Source of the DNA: Nilaparvata lugens | Taxonomy: Eukaryota; Arthropoda; Insecta; Hemiptera; Delphacidae | Direction of reading: 5' to 3' | DNA: 64,000 bases | Assembly: GCF_014356525.2 (NCBI RefSeq) | Contig: NC_052511.1 | Span: forward strand, 10,350,189-10,414,188 | Shown: piece by piece, positions 54,320 to 64,000 of the stretch | Layout of the letters: every line of letters starts with the position of its first letter | Position numbering within the stretch: position 1 is the stretch's first letter | Notes under the pieces: model-generated | Told to the model about the DNA's origin: nothing | Database searches by the model: none | What the model saw: the letters and a program-made list of their open reading frames with translations, nothing else | Translations under genes and position numbers: made by a program

Positions 54320-55010
54320 AGTGCAGCCATCATAGACGTCTGTAAAGTGGTGATTTGATTGAATGCTATGGTTACAGGCACGAACCTCACTTTTCTAGAC
54401 TTTTCTAAAGACTTTGACAGTATCTAGGGAACATATCGAGAGAGAACAGTTACAAATTTATTGTCTCACTAAACTCAGATACGCTATTTTAATGTACCGT
54501 ATTCTCCACTACCGGAAACTTAACAGCTAGAGAAGACTTTCAAGTAAAAGGCTGTAGTCTGACGTGATAATGTCTGGGTAAAACACTCAATCGTTATCAG
54601 TCCTAGAAAACCATTCAGGTCTATTTATGTACTCACTGTTAGAACTGTTTTCTTACCACTTCTAAACTACCATTAAGCCATTACCTCATTCTAAATACAC
54701 AGATCATCAGCATAAATATAACGCCTGTAGCCTCAAAAAGGGCTTTGTATCTTTCTGTGATCGGAGTAATGTTGAGTGTTTATAAATCATAAATCCTCTC
54801 TCTTGCTGTAAGTACAATCGTGATTTGAAACCATTTGGTCAGAGACAATGACTAATATTCATCTCAAGTATAAGTATTCTACGATGGACTCCTTTATAAA
54901 GCAAGAAATTTAGGTCTAGTCTGATGTTTATATTTTCTGGTTATTGCTTCGAATGACTTGAAAATGTCCTTGTTCAAATCCATTGTGAGTGTCGGGATGA
55001 TCTAGATTTC
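54320..55010 (+). pseudogene. Heavily decayed LINE reverse transcriptase
   Basis: 54392-54424 encodes FLDFSKDFDSI, matching the RT motif usually read as LDFSKAFD. In another frame 54696-54713 gives YTDHQH, a damaged Y-x-D-D box with context like YADDxQIY. In the third frame 54901-54921 gives ARNLGLV, as in the RNLGV/LD motif further downstream. The three motifs fall in the right order and spacing for one RT. All frames are broken by stops, and the second catalytic Asp is lost. The RNLG motif suggests a CR1/L2-like lineage, by inference only. Confidence 0.6.
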
Positions 55011-55290
55011 TGAAACACTTTTTGGTGAGATGTAGTAATAGGGTATATATTTTTAATAGAAACACGAAAATGATACGTGATATTTAACTAAATATTCGTG
55101 TTCTCATTATACTTAACTCTAGATTGTTCAAGTACATAATATGCATGTATCTTCCACTGTATAACATCATATAATACAGTTTAATTTTCAATAAGTTAAA
55201 GTGTGATAATTCTATAACTGATGCTGAATTCTACAGATAAAAATAAATTAGGAATTTCAATTGTTTTAATGCCAATTAATGAATAATTAT

Positions 55291-55326
55291 TACCAGTAGT
55301 TCTGTGAACAGTAGACCTCGCAGTTA
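55291..55326 (-). mobile_element. Family A terminal fragment
   Basis: CCAGTAGTTCTGTGAACAGT followed by AGACCTCGCAG is the terminal piece of family A, minus orientation. The rest is absent, though another family A part lies 400 bp downstream and may belong to the same original copy. Confidence 0.7.
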
Positions 55327-55714
55327 TAAACCACAGCCTCCTCTTATACTGTCCATCAGAGTTAATTCCTGTCTGGATGTCGTGTCGGCGAGATATCGGT
55401 ATGAAAACGGCTAATGGCTGTTGGGGTTGGTGTATCAAAAATGCTAACATCAAAAGCTAATCTCCATCATGACATACTGGCATTAGGACAGCCCGAGTTC
55501 AAAGCAGAGAAAGGTCGAGAGACAATACTATGTTATTTTAGTTATTAATTGCATGCGTTATTGCATGAATTCAATAGTTCATTTAATAGTGCATAAAAGT
55601 TGCATTCAATGAGGGATGCAATTAGTAATCCACACAGCAGCTGATTTTTCACCAAGTTACATTGAGATATTGAATTGCATGTGTCATGGCATGCAATTTA
55701 TAATCCACTCGACA

Positions 55715-55998
55715 GCTGATTTATGATGAATAATTCTATAGTCTGATTTCTACTCTAATATTGGCGTATGAAGGAGGCTCCTTTTCCTTTTATATTATCC
55801 TTGAAATACAAAATTTCCAAAAACCTTGTACATCCGTCGACGCGCAATTTAGAAAGGAACATACCTGTGAAATTTCATGAGAATCTATTACTGCGTTTCG
55901 CCGTAAATGCGTAACATAAATAAACATATAAACATTTAAACATAAAGAGAAATACAAAACCGTCGACTTGAATCTGAGACCTCACTTCGCTCGGGCAA
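55715..55998 (-). mobile_element. Family A partial copy
   Basis: From CAGCTGATTTATGATGAAT through GGCGTATGAAGGAGGCTCC and CGTCGACGCGCAATTT to CCTCACTTCGCTCGGGC. Minus orientation. It abuts a family F element at its end. Confidence 0.85.
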
Positions 55999-56154
55999 TT
56001 TAGCGAAAATCCTAATTAAATACTGTAAATCATCCTGAAGAATTCTACTACTACAAATATTGACATCAGGGATTAACAGCTGGATGTAAATTCGAAGCAG
56101 AAGTAGCACGAGTCTTCGGGGTGATTCAAAGCATTTAATTAGGATTTTTGCTCA
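55992..56154. mobile_element. Family F snapback element lacking the tRNA-like core
   Basis: GCGAAAATCCTAATTAAATA and TCATCCTGAAGAATTCTAC are mirrored by GTCTTCGGGGTGATTC and TTTAATTAGGATTTTTGC. The core is reduced to about 40 bp and has no T-arm-like word. It shows that the arms can exist without the tRNA-like part. Confidence 0.75.
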
Positions 56155-56895
56155 ATAATAATTAATTATTGATGCTGCATTCATGAATAGATGGAGTAAC
56201 TAGACAGTTTGTAGAGTAGAGAGTATAGTTAGATTATGATCATAGGGATATGGTGATATAAATTCTTATCTAGATTTAATTCTAATTTAACTTATTGTCA
56301 GGAACTCTGAGATCCTCATGCCCTTGTAATTAAATAATAATCACATTCTCAATTTCTCAATAGTGAACAGTCGAATAAACGTTCATGTTATTCATTCATA
56401 ATAATCAAAACATTCATGTTATGATTGAATGAATGCGTATCCCACTATCTATTATTGAGACCTTCCCATAAAATAAAGGATGAAACATTGTAATAGACTG
56501 AAATATTTATACAGTGGGAGAATAAAGGTGCTTGAGAGTGGAACTAATGTGGGACAATCACAATAATTTCATACGTGACGATCACCCAACTTGAAACAAC
56601 TCACGATTCCAATACAAAACTGAGTTCATAGTTCACATTCAGTTACCCAATACAATGAGAACTGGAGCTTGTTTCATACACACACACTGGGACGATTAAA
56701 AACCAGTTACGCATACAAATAAACTGGATTCCGATTTGTAATTGAGTTTGAATTATCATTATTTGTTATTGAAATTTTTCCAGCAAGAGAAAGGAGAACT
56801 GTGCTATGCAGTTACTGTCAGAGAACTGTACCTGAGTCATTGGAAGCTGGGTTAGTAGTTGGTAATGAAGGTACAATAATAAACAGTAAAATGTT
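56155..56895. other. Gene-free sequence
   Basis: ATAATCAAAACATTCATGTT and GTTCATGTTATTCATTCATA show a small local repeat near 56380-56430. Otherwise no element or gene is seen. Confidence 0.4.
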
Positions 56896-56896
56896 A

Positions 56897-57063
56897 AGGT
56901 GCGTACAGATATACGCGCCGCGAACATGAGCAATTCACTTTTAATCAGCTGATTATATCTGTATTTTTTACAGAAACGGTAAGATACAGATATAAAAAGC
57001 TTGGCATCAGCTGATTAAAAGTGAATTGCTCATGTTCGCGGCGCGTATATCTGAACGCACCTT
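56897..57063. mobile_element. Palindromic MITE with arms of about 60 bp
   Basis: AAGGTGCGTACAGATATACG, CGCCGCGAACATGAGC and AGTGAATTGCTCATG-type words read the same on both strands: left arm 56897-56955, right arm 57006-57063. The loop contains ACAGATATAAAAAGC and TTATATCTGTA. A weathered relative lies at 41905-42130. Target duplication not evident. Confidence 0.85.
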
Positions 57064-57473
57064 CAAGTATGAGAATTTCCAGGCTTTAGGATCTTGGATC
57101 CCGATTTTGATTTCGAATCTTGTTCATTCGTATTTTTGTGTTGCACAGTATTTATATGAATTTTCAAGCCTGAGACTCTCTATTATTATAAAAATTATCA
57201 TTATATACTGTTCGTTCCAAATATATGGAACTATCACTCTCTTAAAGTATTAGGGATATCATACCACATTCACTATCATTTACATGGAATTGGTATTACA
57301 TGAGAGACACATGTAAGAAACGCATGGAGAGAGTGAACAGTGTTGGTCAAGAGGACATTCAACTTCAAGACCGTACTATTCTGTTGAGTAATTTTATCCT
57401 AAAATTATATTGACTAATTTATTTAGAAATTCATTACGAGGAAGCTATTATGAATGGCTCTACTATGTAATTG

Positions 57474-58702
57474 ATTAATCGCTTGTTTCAAGTCCATTCA
57501 TTAAGCAGCCTCTTCTCTTCATAACAGTGAAAACTTATCCTAGTAGTTTGTGGGATTAGAAATGACATTTGATCGGAAAAAAATAACTTACAAATTTAAT
57601 TCTGTCTCTCAGCATCATCTAGAAATCTAGAATGTAACCGAAGTGAGTCATACTAGAGATACACAGTGATCAAACAAATGAATGGTTTAATAGTAAAATG
57701 TCGGGAACCGAACTTCGCTCGTTATTTATTTATTGATAAACAGAGCACAATTCTTCAAAATGATTTGTAGGACAAACAGGCACAGCCCAAAACTGTTTCT
57801 TCCCCTGATTTTTGATTTGTACACTATAAATGGTCCAAAAAGTAGGTTATGTTTCATACACTTGAATTCAGGTCCATTTTTCAGTAAAAATACTTAAAAA
57901 CAGAAAACTTCTAATTTAGATTGTTTACAAACCAAATTGAATAACGAAATAACACTCACTAATCACTCGAAATTGTCAAATAATGATCAACTTTGGAAAT
58001 TATGATATACTCCAGTTTAGGAGGATTATCATGTCATGTCATCAAATCCGATTATGTTGATCGCATTGATTAAATTGTCAAGCTATATAAAATTTCTCGC
58101 TGATTGATTATGATTACACAGCTGGAAATAATTCTGTTTCTCTCCCACACAGGCACACGCATCTTCTGTTATCGAGAGACGACGAAATTATCATCTGTTT
58201 TCCAAGGATGAATTATCCTTTTAATGTCGTTCAGCGAGTTTTCCAAAGAATGAGACATAGTGCAATCGAATCTCAATATGATAAATCTACTATGTTCCAA
58301 ATTTAGTGAAAATCGTTAAGAGCCGTTTTCGAGATCCGTAAAACATAAATAACCAAATATAAAATAGCCAGATATAAAAATAATCAAATATATAAATACA
58401 GAAATTGCTCGCTTAATATAATAGAATATACTTTTAATATAATATAATACTTATAATAAAATATAAGTTAATATAATCGCTTGTTTCAGCTCCGTTGATT
58501 GAGCGGCTCTCTTCTCTTTATACAAAAGAAAACAATCCCAGTAGTGGGTGAGAGTAAAAATACCCAAATTGATTGAAGAAAACCAACTCTGATAAATACA
58601 ATTCTGCCTCACAGCATAATCTAGAAAATGTAGAATGTAACCGAATTGAGTGATACCAGAGATACTTACACAGTGAACAAACAAATAAATGGTTTAATAG
58701 TG
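57474..58702. repeat. Direct repeats of about 220-230 bp bracketing a family C element
   Basis: 57474-57694 and 58471-58702 share ATCGCTTGTTTCA, TTGATTGAGC-like, CTCTTCTCTT, CTAGAATGTAACCGAA-like, AGAGATAC and AATGGTTTAATAGT in the same order over their whole length. They have diverged at perhaps a fifth of positions. The left copy ends exactly at the family C border; about 45 bp of AT-rich DNA separates the other border from the right copy. Confidence 0.8.
57695..58425 (-). mobile_element. Family C element, minus orientation, near full length
   Basis: It starts AATGTCGGGAACCGAACTTC with GCTCGTTATTTATTTATTG, has the hairpin segment near 57757-57800 (ACAGGCACAGCCCAAAAC), and ends ATTGCTCGCTTAATATAAT. 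About 730 bp. All landmarks of 11444-12168 are present in inverse order. Confidence 0.85.
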
Positions 58703-58764
58703 AATAGTGAATAGTGAATAATGACTAATAGTGAATAGTTCATATCAATTTTTATTATATTATA

Positions 58765-58835
58765 CTAGTAGTTCTATGAACAGTAGACCTCGCGCAGTTT
58801 TCTCATCCACAAGTATCTGATGTCACCTGTTTGAA
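58765..58835 (-). mobile_element. Family A terminal fragment
   Basis: TACTAGTAGTTCTATGAAC through TTTTCTCATCCACAAGTATC and GATGTCACCTGTTTGAAATG. It matches the last 60 bp of family A; the last words equal 63535-63560 in inverse order. Confidence 0.75.
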
Positions 58836-58944
58836 ATGTTAACAAACTCAGTTCACGTTTGAATTTGTATTCCATCCTATACTATTAAACTATCAACTTC
58901 TGTTTATATGTTTAGATGTTTGGATGTTCAGATGTTTATATGTT

Positions 58945-59530
58945 TGTATTTCACCGGACCTCGAAAACGGCTCTAACGATTCTCACGGAACTCAGAACAT
59001 AGTGGGTTTAAAATATAAAGATTCGATTGCACTAGGTCTCATCCCTGGGAAAACTCTCTGAAGGACATTAAAATGATAATTATTATTTATCCTTGGAAAA
59101 ACAGCTTATAATAAATTATTTCGTCGTCTGTTGGTGATGGAAGTGAGTGAGCGAGTTCATGTGTATGGGACTGTGTCAAAATTATGACTCAGCTGTTGAA
59201 AATCTGTGATCATTCAATCAGGTACTTAGTGCCGGTTGCAAAAAAGCCGGATTATTTTCAATCCTGATTAATTCCAGTAGATCCATCTTTTTGAAATGGT
59301 CTTCTCTGATTTGGTTCACGTGAAGTTAATCAGGATTATAATTCAACCGGCTTTTGTGCAACTAGGCCTTTGTGAGGAAAATTTTTGCATTCCTCTGGGA
59401 ATCAATCTCAATACAATGTGATTAGATAGAACATTTCTGTATGAACTATGAATATTATTATAATTTCTTCTTTCGTGATAAATGTTTTATGCTTTTGTAC
59501 TCCAGAGCGAAGCTCGGTCCCCCGATATTA
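58945..59530 (+). mobile_element. Family C copy interrupted by a family D MITE
   Basis: GACCTCGAAAACGGCTCTAA to TCAATCAGGTACTTAG, then a family D hairpin, then diverged sequence ending GAGCGAAGCTCGGTCCCCCG. The MITE sits within family C, so C is older. The 5' start is altered (ATGTTTATATGTTTGTATTT precedes it). Confidence 0.65.
59231..59367. mobile_element. Family D hairpin MITE nested in family C
   Basis: GGTTGCAAAAAAGCCGG is mirrored by CCGGCTTTTGTGCAAC. TTCAATCCTGATTAATTCC and GAAGTTAATCAGGATTATAA form the inner arms. About 135 bp. Confidence 0.85.
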
Positions 59531-59752
59531 TTTTATAATTCATCCAGTTCCGTGATAATCTTTCCATCCGGTAAAAATTAATTTTTTACAATCAAAAATA
59601 TTTAAATTTCTTCACCATTTAGTTCATCACCTATCAAATGAGTTTTTTTTTCAAATGTGAGAATATTGATACTGTTGGACACGCATAATAATATCATGAC
59701 TGCAGAACAAAATATTGAAACCAAAGACCTTAAAGATGCATAACTCAACAAG

Positions 59753-60330
59753 GTCTTTGATTGAAACTATAGACCTTATAGAAATAGACACGGCTTCTCC
59801 AGAACTTCTGTGTAATCCACTAATCTTGTCAGCTGATTGATTATATGAATAATTATAGTCTGATTAATCCTATCTTCCAAAAATCTTAAAGAGATATAGA
59901 CCCACAATGCCTATGCTTTCCCAATGATAGCTCTTACTTGAAATTGAAGGCCGCCATTGGGGTATTTTAGCACGAGATATTATATCTATATATCTGTAAT
60001 GTTATAGATTACAGAGGCATTGGTATGTAATAATCTTATAGGTTGCCCCCGATTTCAATTCCAAGTACGACACTAGCGCTGCATGTGAGTCTATGCATCT
60101 TTAAGGTCTTTGCTATCTTCAGAGTAGATGATATATATTGATATCAGAGTATGGAGGAATTCCTTTTCTTTTCATATTATCCTTAAAATGCAAAATATCA
60201 GAAAACCCTATGAAAAAGGAATATTCCAGCCAAATCTCATCGAATTCTATCAACGCGTTTGGCCGTAATCGCGTTACACACAGACAAAAGAAATTCGAGT
60301 TAAAACATAGACCTCACTACGTTCGGTCAA
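59753..60330 (-). mobile_element. Family A copy split by about 270 bp of other DNA
   Basis: 59753-59866 matches the family A 3' part in minus sense (TTGATTGAAACTATAGACC to GAATAATTATAGTCTGATT). 60136-60330 matches the 5' part (GTATGGAGGAATTCC to CCTCACTACGTTCGGTC). The interval 59867-60135 is unrelated. GACCTTAAAGATGCATA (59729) and its inverse (60092) form an inverted pair around part of it. This is the most diverged family A copy. Confidence 0.7.
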
Positions 60331-60596
60331 TCATGTAGTCTATACTTGGTGTGAAATATGCTAGCTTCAATCTACTTTGTACTATTCAACTCGGATTTCA
60401 AATTCTGGATTATGTTATTCAGTAACTTATGATCTGATTCAGTGTGTTATTCTGTATTTACATAAACACTACTAAGTTACAAGTTATTTGTACATGCTCA
60501 AGGCAGCACACATTAAGGTATAAGTTGAATCAGATATTGTCGAATTTGAAGATCGATTATTCCAAATATTCCAATCCTCCAATGTAAACCACACCC

Positions 60597-60716
60597 GTTA
60601 TATTTGTTATTTGTTCTCGGGTGTGGTTTAAATGAAATGAAATGAAATAATAAAGAATTTTTTCATTTCATTTCATTTCATTTAAACCACACCCGAGAAC
60701 AAATAACAAATATAAC
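60597..60716. repeat. Tail-to-tail palindrome with AAATG repeats at its centre
   Basis: GTTATATTTGTTATTTGTTC and TCGGGTGTGGTTTAAATG, then AAATGAAATGAAATAA, are mirrored to TATAAC at 60716. The arms are almost perfect (about 55 bp). The central pentamer repeats resemble retroelement 3' simple tails. Confidence 0.85.
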
Positions 60717-61199
60717 CTACTTGAGACTACTGTGAGACGAAATAGAAATAAATGAACCATGTAGCTTGCAGCGAATTGGTTCACGCGAATGTAGCGGGAC
60801 AAAATTTTTAATTAGAAACTTGTTAATTTCTACAGATTGAAAGATAGTTCCTAGTGGAGAATTTATGGAACAGTAGGCCAACGTTACATTGGGCAGCAGC
60901 TGACTTAAATTGAATATGCAAATTTCAACATGGCCACAATGTTTTAAAAACGTTCAACCTTGCCGATAGTCACGAATCAATCACTGAGAGGTTGCCAAAA
61001 GTATGGTTGGGCTAGACAGTAGAGGTAGCGCGTATTTCAACAAATGTTGCACAATATAATTGCAAAAGGTGAATTTATGAATTTCATTAGATTGCTTGTG
61101 TCCAGTTACTGGAAAAAATCTGTGTTCATTTAAGAGACTTGGAAGAGAAATTGACTTCAAATAGTATTATCGTATTGTATTTATTTTTCTATCATGTAC
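60717..61199. other. Gene-free sequence
   Basis: Moderately complex DNA (GCAGCAGCTGACTTAAATTG, CTTGCCGATAGTCACGAATC, TAGAGGTAGCGCG) with no recognised family. Could be repeat-derived. Confidence 0.35.
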
Positions 61200-61400
61200 A
61201 GATATTGTATTTGAAAAATGAAAAACAGGCTCTATCCACAAAACAGTTCAAATTCAATATTCATTCATTCTGCATTCATTTATTATACTAAATATCATAA
61301 TCATAATATAATTATGACATTGTAGGAAAAACTAGGCTCAGCCTGTACTATTTCTCTCCAGAAAATGTTCAAATTGTTACTAGCCTATAGTCCAAACGTC
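61200..61400 (-). mobile_element. Two weak retroelement tail-like segments
   Basis: AAAAACAGGCTCTATCCACA with AAACAGTTC at about 61223-61250, and GGAAAAACTAGGCTCAGCC with TACTATTTCTCTCC at about 61325-61360, both resemble the ACAGGC/GCCC hairpin loop. ATTCATTCTGCATTCATTTA lies between. Diverged, so low confidence. Confidence 0.4.
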
Positions 61401-61503
61401 CAAACGATTTCAGTGATAACTCAGTATAAGCTTAGAAAAATTATCTGAATGATTAACTATTTCAATAGTGAATAGGCAACTTGATTTGTTGATCAATACA
61501 TAA

Positions 61504-61720
61504 TTTCATAGTACCCTTCTATTTTCAAAACATTTTTGTATAGAACACAACACCTAGTTTCGGCCTTCAAGTAATTTTCAAGTTTTTTCCCCATTCTCCA
61601 AATGGAAAACTTCTCTCGTTTTTTCAAGTTTTTTCCCCATTTTGAAAATGGCTTAAAAGCTGAAATCTGTTGTTGTGTTTTATATAGAAAAGTATTGAAA
61701 ACAAAAGGGTACTATGAAAC
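61504..61720. mobile_element. Imperfect palindromic element
   Basis: TTTCATAGTACCCTTCTATT, ATAGAACACAACA and TAGTTTCGGCC are mirrored by GGCTTAAAAGCTGAAATC-like, GTTGTGTTTTATATAG and GGGTACTATGAAAC. A direct duplication of TTTTCAAGTTTTTTCCCCAT lies in the centre. MITE-like. Confidence 0.7.
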
Positions 61721-62089
61721 TATTTCTTTATTTGAATGATATTTGTCCCAGCAGGTTCAACCTTTGAAGAGCTGATTTGAAATATTATATTGAATAGTTT
61801 CAATATAAGACTTTTTATTTCATTCAATATTTGTATAAAATATTGCGATTTTTATCTACTTGTATTATGTGTTAAGTAAGCAATTATGGGATATTATCCT
61901 TGAGCTTTCATATGTATCTCAAAAATAAATAAATATATATTTAATAGGTTCACTAGAACAGAATCTTTTACTGTTTTATAAAAAAACTTGATACAAAGGT
62001 ATGAAGAATATTTATTTTCTAGTAGAATTCAAGTAAGTTTGAAATGGAGTAATTCTCAATAACCTAACATAGAAAAATGTAATCAAATG

Positions 62090-62530
62090 CATATTGGAAA
62101 GGGACCGAACCACTATTAAGTTACGTAAATATATTTCACCACAGTCGGGTGCTAGGGTTACAGTTGGCTCGCTTTTTTCATTGGAACGCACTCACAAATA
62201 TTCTCACAGCGTAATACAAAACCAACTCAGTGCTAGTAATAAATTCGGCCGGGACCAAGCCGTGTTTTTTCCATTACGCATTAGCATTTGCTGCCATAAA
62301 GCACCCGGCGAATTTATTTCCAAGAGATAAAAGCAGAAAAAAGAAGGACAGCGAGGAAAAAGGAAGGAAATAGGTTTGGAGAAAAAACAGTCACATGCAA
62401 GAAGAAACTATAATAATTGCTTTGTGACACGCCCGATATTTATTGCTTCATTTTTGTGCCATCTACTTCACCTGCTGTTTTCTCATCGTTTGATCACTTT
62501 TCCAATTTGTAAGTATGAGTTGAAGAAACT
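62090..62530. promoter_or_regulatory. Unique island; candidate regulatory DNA
   Basis: Complex sequence with CACAGTCGGGTGCTAGGG, AAATTCGGCCGGGACCAAGC, TTTGCTGCCATAAAGCACCC, GGCGAATTTATTTCC and GTGACACGCCCGATATTTAT. GCCATAAA is a Hox-type word. The plus frames 62094-62330 and 62376-62561 are unsupported. Confidence 0.35.
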
Positions 62531-62598
62531 CGCGTATGAAATTATTGTGCAAAGTAACTAAGTTCCAACGAAGAACTTGTTTTTCGGGAGAGTTATAA

Positions 62599-63769
62599 TA
62601 TTCTAATAGCATGGTAGAACCTCTCTGCAGCGGTTGTAGTTGATTATCAAGCTCTTAAGTGGATCTACAAGTAAATTCAGTACAATTTTAGAATCACTGT
62701 GAATTCGGTACAGTATTATTTTGTTGGTAGTCAGTTATGTAGGATAGTCCAGTTAGTTGACCGAGCGAAGTGAGGTCTAAGATTCAAGTCGACGGTTTGG
62801 AATTTCTCTTAATGTTTAAATGTATAAATGTTTATATGTTTATATATTTATATGTTGTGCATTTACGGCGAAACGCGGTAATAGATTTCCATGAAATTTG
62901 ACAGGTATGTTCCTTTTTGAATTGCGCGTCGACGTATATACAAGGTTTTTGGAAATTTTGCATTTCAAGGATAATATAAAAGGAAAAAGGAGCCTCCTTC
63001 ATACGCCAATATTAGAGTAAAAATCAGACTATAGAATTATTCATCATAAATCAGCTGACAAGTAGTGATTTCACATATGTGTGGAGAAGCCAGTCTATTA
63101 CTGTATTTGTATAAGGTCTATAGTTTCAATCAAAGACATTAAAGAGGTATGCATCTTCAAGCTGGGTTTACACCAAAGTTATTTACAAAATGGTTATAAC
63201 TTGATCCTTATAGATTCTATTAGATTGAACGGAAGTTGACAAACAAATATTTTCATCATGTTTATGATAAGTTATGTTCAATCTAATATAATCTAAAAGG
63301 ATTGAGTTATTAACATTTTTTAAAATAAAATTTGGTCTAATCAGTATAATCAGTATAAACATTCTCACATTTGAAAATAACTAATTTGATAGTTGATGAA
63401 CTAAATAAACTAAATAATACTGATAAAATTAGAAATTTTTTGATTCTAAAAAATTAATTTTCATCAGATAGAAAGATCATCGCGGAACTGGATGAATTAT
63501 ATCATATGAAATACAAATTCAAAACGAATTTGTTAACATTTAAAACAGTTGACATCTGGTATTTGTGGATGAGAATACTGCGTGAGGTCTACTGTTCACA
63601 GAACTACTAGTATTCTAATAGCATGGTGGAACCTCTATGCAGCGGTTGTAGTTGATTATTAAGCTACTAAGTGGATCTAAAAGAAAATTCAGTACAATAT
63701 TAAATTCACAGTGAATTCGGTACAGTATTATTCTGTTGGTAGTCAGTTATGTAGGATAGTCCAGTTAGT
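62599..63769. repeat. Direct repeats of about 159 bp bracketing a family A element
   Basis: 62599-62757 and 63611-63769 both run from TTCTAATAGCATGGT through CAGCGGTTGTAGTTGATTAT and GTGAATTCGGTACAGTATTA to GATAGTCCAGTTAGT. They differ at about ten positions plus small indels. Both inner borders coincide with the ends of the family A insert to within a base or two. It is the clearest bracketed case in the window. Confidence 0.9.
62758..63610 (+). mobile_element. Family A element with a 400-bp internal insert
   Basis: TGACCGAGCGAAGTGAGGTC to ATTAAAGAGGTATGCATC (62758-63154) and CATCTGGTATTTGTGGATG to CAGAACTACTAGTA (63552-63611) are family A. The intervening 63155-63550 is AT-rich DNA with an inverted pair (TTGATCCTTATAGATT and AATCTAAAAGGATTGA). 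It appears to be a longer family A variant or carries its own insertion. Confidence 0.8.
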
Positions 63770-64000
63770 ATATTCAAGTTCATTGTTCATATAATTTTCT
63801 GTTATTCCAGACCCACCAATCACGATATTCCAACTCCAAAATCAAATGGTTATGCTCACATACTATTCATTTTTTATATCAAAAGCTTGAAAATATTTCT
63901 ATTCAAGCTGTCAAAAATGGTAGTTTGGAAGATATTGAATTTGAATATTGTTAACTTTGATCAATAATTATAAATAAGAAAAAAAACTTCAACTAACCCA

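Noticed and set aside
60138..60338. 66-codon plus-strand frame
   Set aside because: It lies wholly within a minus-orientation family A repeat that is non-coding in all other copies.
62599..63769. LTR retrotransposon with 159-bp LTRs
   Set aside because: The repeats lack TG...CA ends. No primer-binding site, polypurine tract or gag-pol remnant lies inside, and the interior is a known non-LTR family (A).
1..64000. Bacterial-type defence, toxin, phage or operon system
   Set aside because: No compact operons, ribosome-binding sites or prokaryotic protein families were seen. The sequence is typical animal non-coding DNA.

Overview
This window looks like AT-rich nuclear DNA of an animal, most probably a hemipteran insect of the delphacid planthopper type. 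Two things suggest this. The fold-back element at 1301-1580 and the long interspersed repeats called families A, B and C here resemble repeats I remember from planthopper (Nilaparvata-like) introns; that is memory, not a search. The DNA also has no operons, no dense coding and no ribosome-binding sites, but many retroelement tails, MITE-like hairpins and microsatellites. No complete protein-coding gene, rRNA gene or functional tRNA gene could be supported. The window reads as an intergenic region or one very large intron.

Layout. 1-6750: diverged tandem arrays, a fold-back MITE, purine-rich tracts and a family C element. 6750-14280: a weak candidate exon (minus strand, 7448-7834), purine-rich and 80-bp tandem arrays, a decayed PIF/Harbinger-like DNA transposon, another family C copy, and a unique island (12640-13560). 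14280-21720: families E and A, several long hairpins, a snapback element and a six-copy 152-bp tandem array. 21720-33280: mostly unique sequence with a 496-bp TIR element, a 38-bp array, retroelement tails, a small Helitron-like element and a snapback element with a tRNA-like core. 33280-34587: a 5'-truncated non-LTR retrotransposon with a frameshifted reverse transcriptase, the clearest protein homology here. 34700-46250: a rearranged family E copy, a family B element nested in family A, hairpin MITEs, about 1 kb of purine-rich DNA and an inverted pair of 200-bp repeats. 46250-64000: family A, B and C copies, four of them between long direct repeats, a very decayed second reverse transcriptase (54320-55010), several palindromes and more unique islands.

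Families as named here. A: about 580 bp, between GACCGAGCGAAGTGAGGTC and CAGAACTACTAGTA. B: about 820 bp, from CTTTCCTTGCCCTATTACC to GCGCCACACCAGATTTTTA. C: about 700 bp, from TCCTATTATATTAAGCGAGC to GAAGCTCGGTGCCCCGATAT. D: about 140-bp hairpin MITE starting GGTTGCACAAAAGCC. E: about 650 bp, ending in a GTGAGTGAGTC-rich stretch. F: snapback element starting AAATCCCAAATAAATGC. G: short repeat around ATCGAGTGACCTGGCTGG. 'Tail' means the 3' end of a retroelement: an AATAAAT-like simple repeat next to a short hairpin.

The most interesting signals are structural. Seven insertions of different families lie between imperfect direct repeats of about 90-230 bp, and in most cases the repeat ends coincide with the element ends, as very long target-site duplications would. 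Many retroelement tails share a hairpin whose stem sequence varies while pairing is kept. Family F carries a tRNA-like core inside a snapback structure. Unique, more GC-rich islands between the repeats are candidate regulatory elements. All coordinates were read by eye; repeat ends may be off by several bases.
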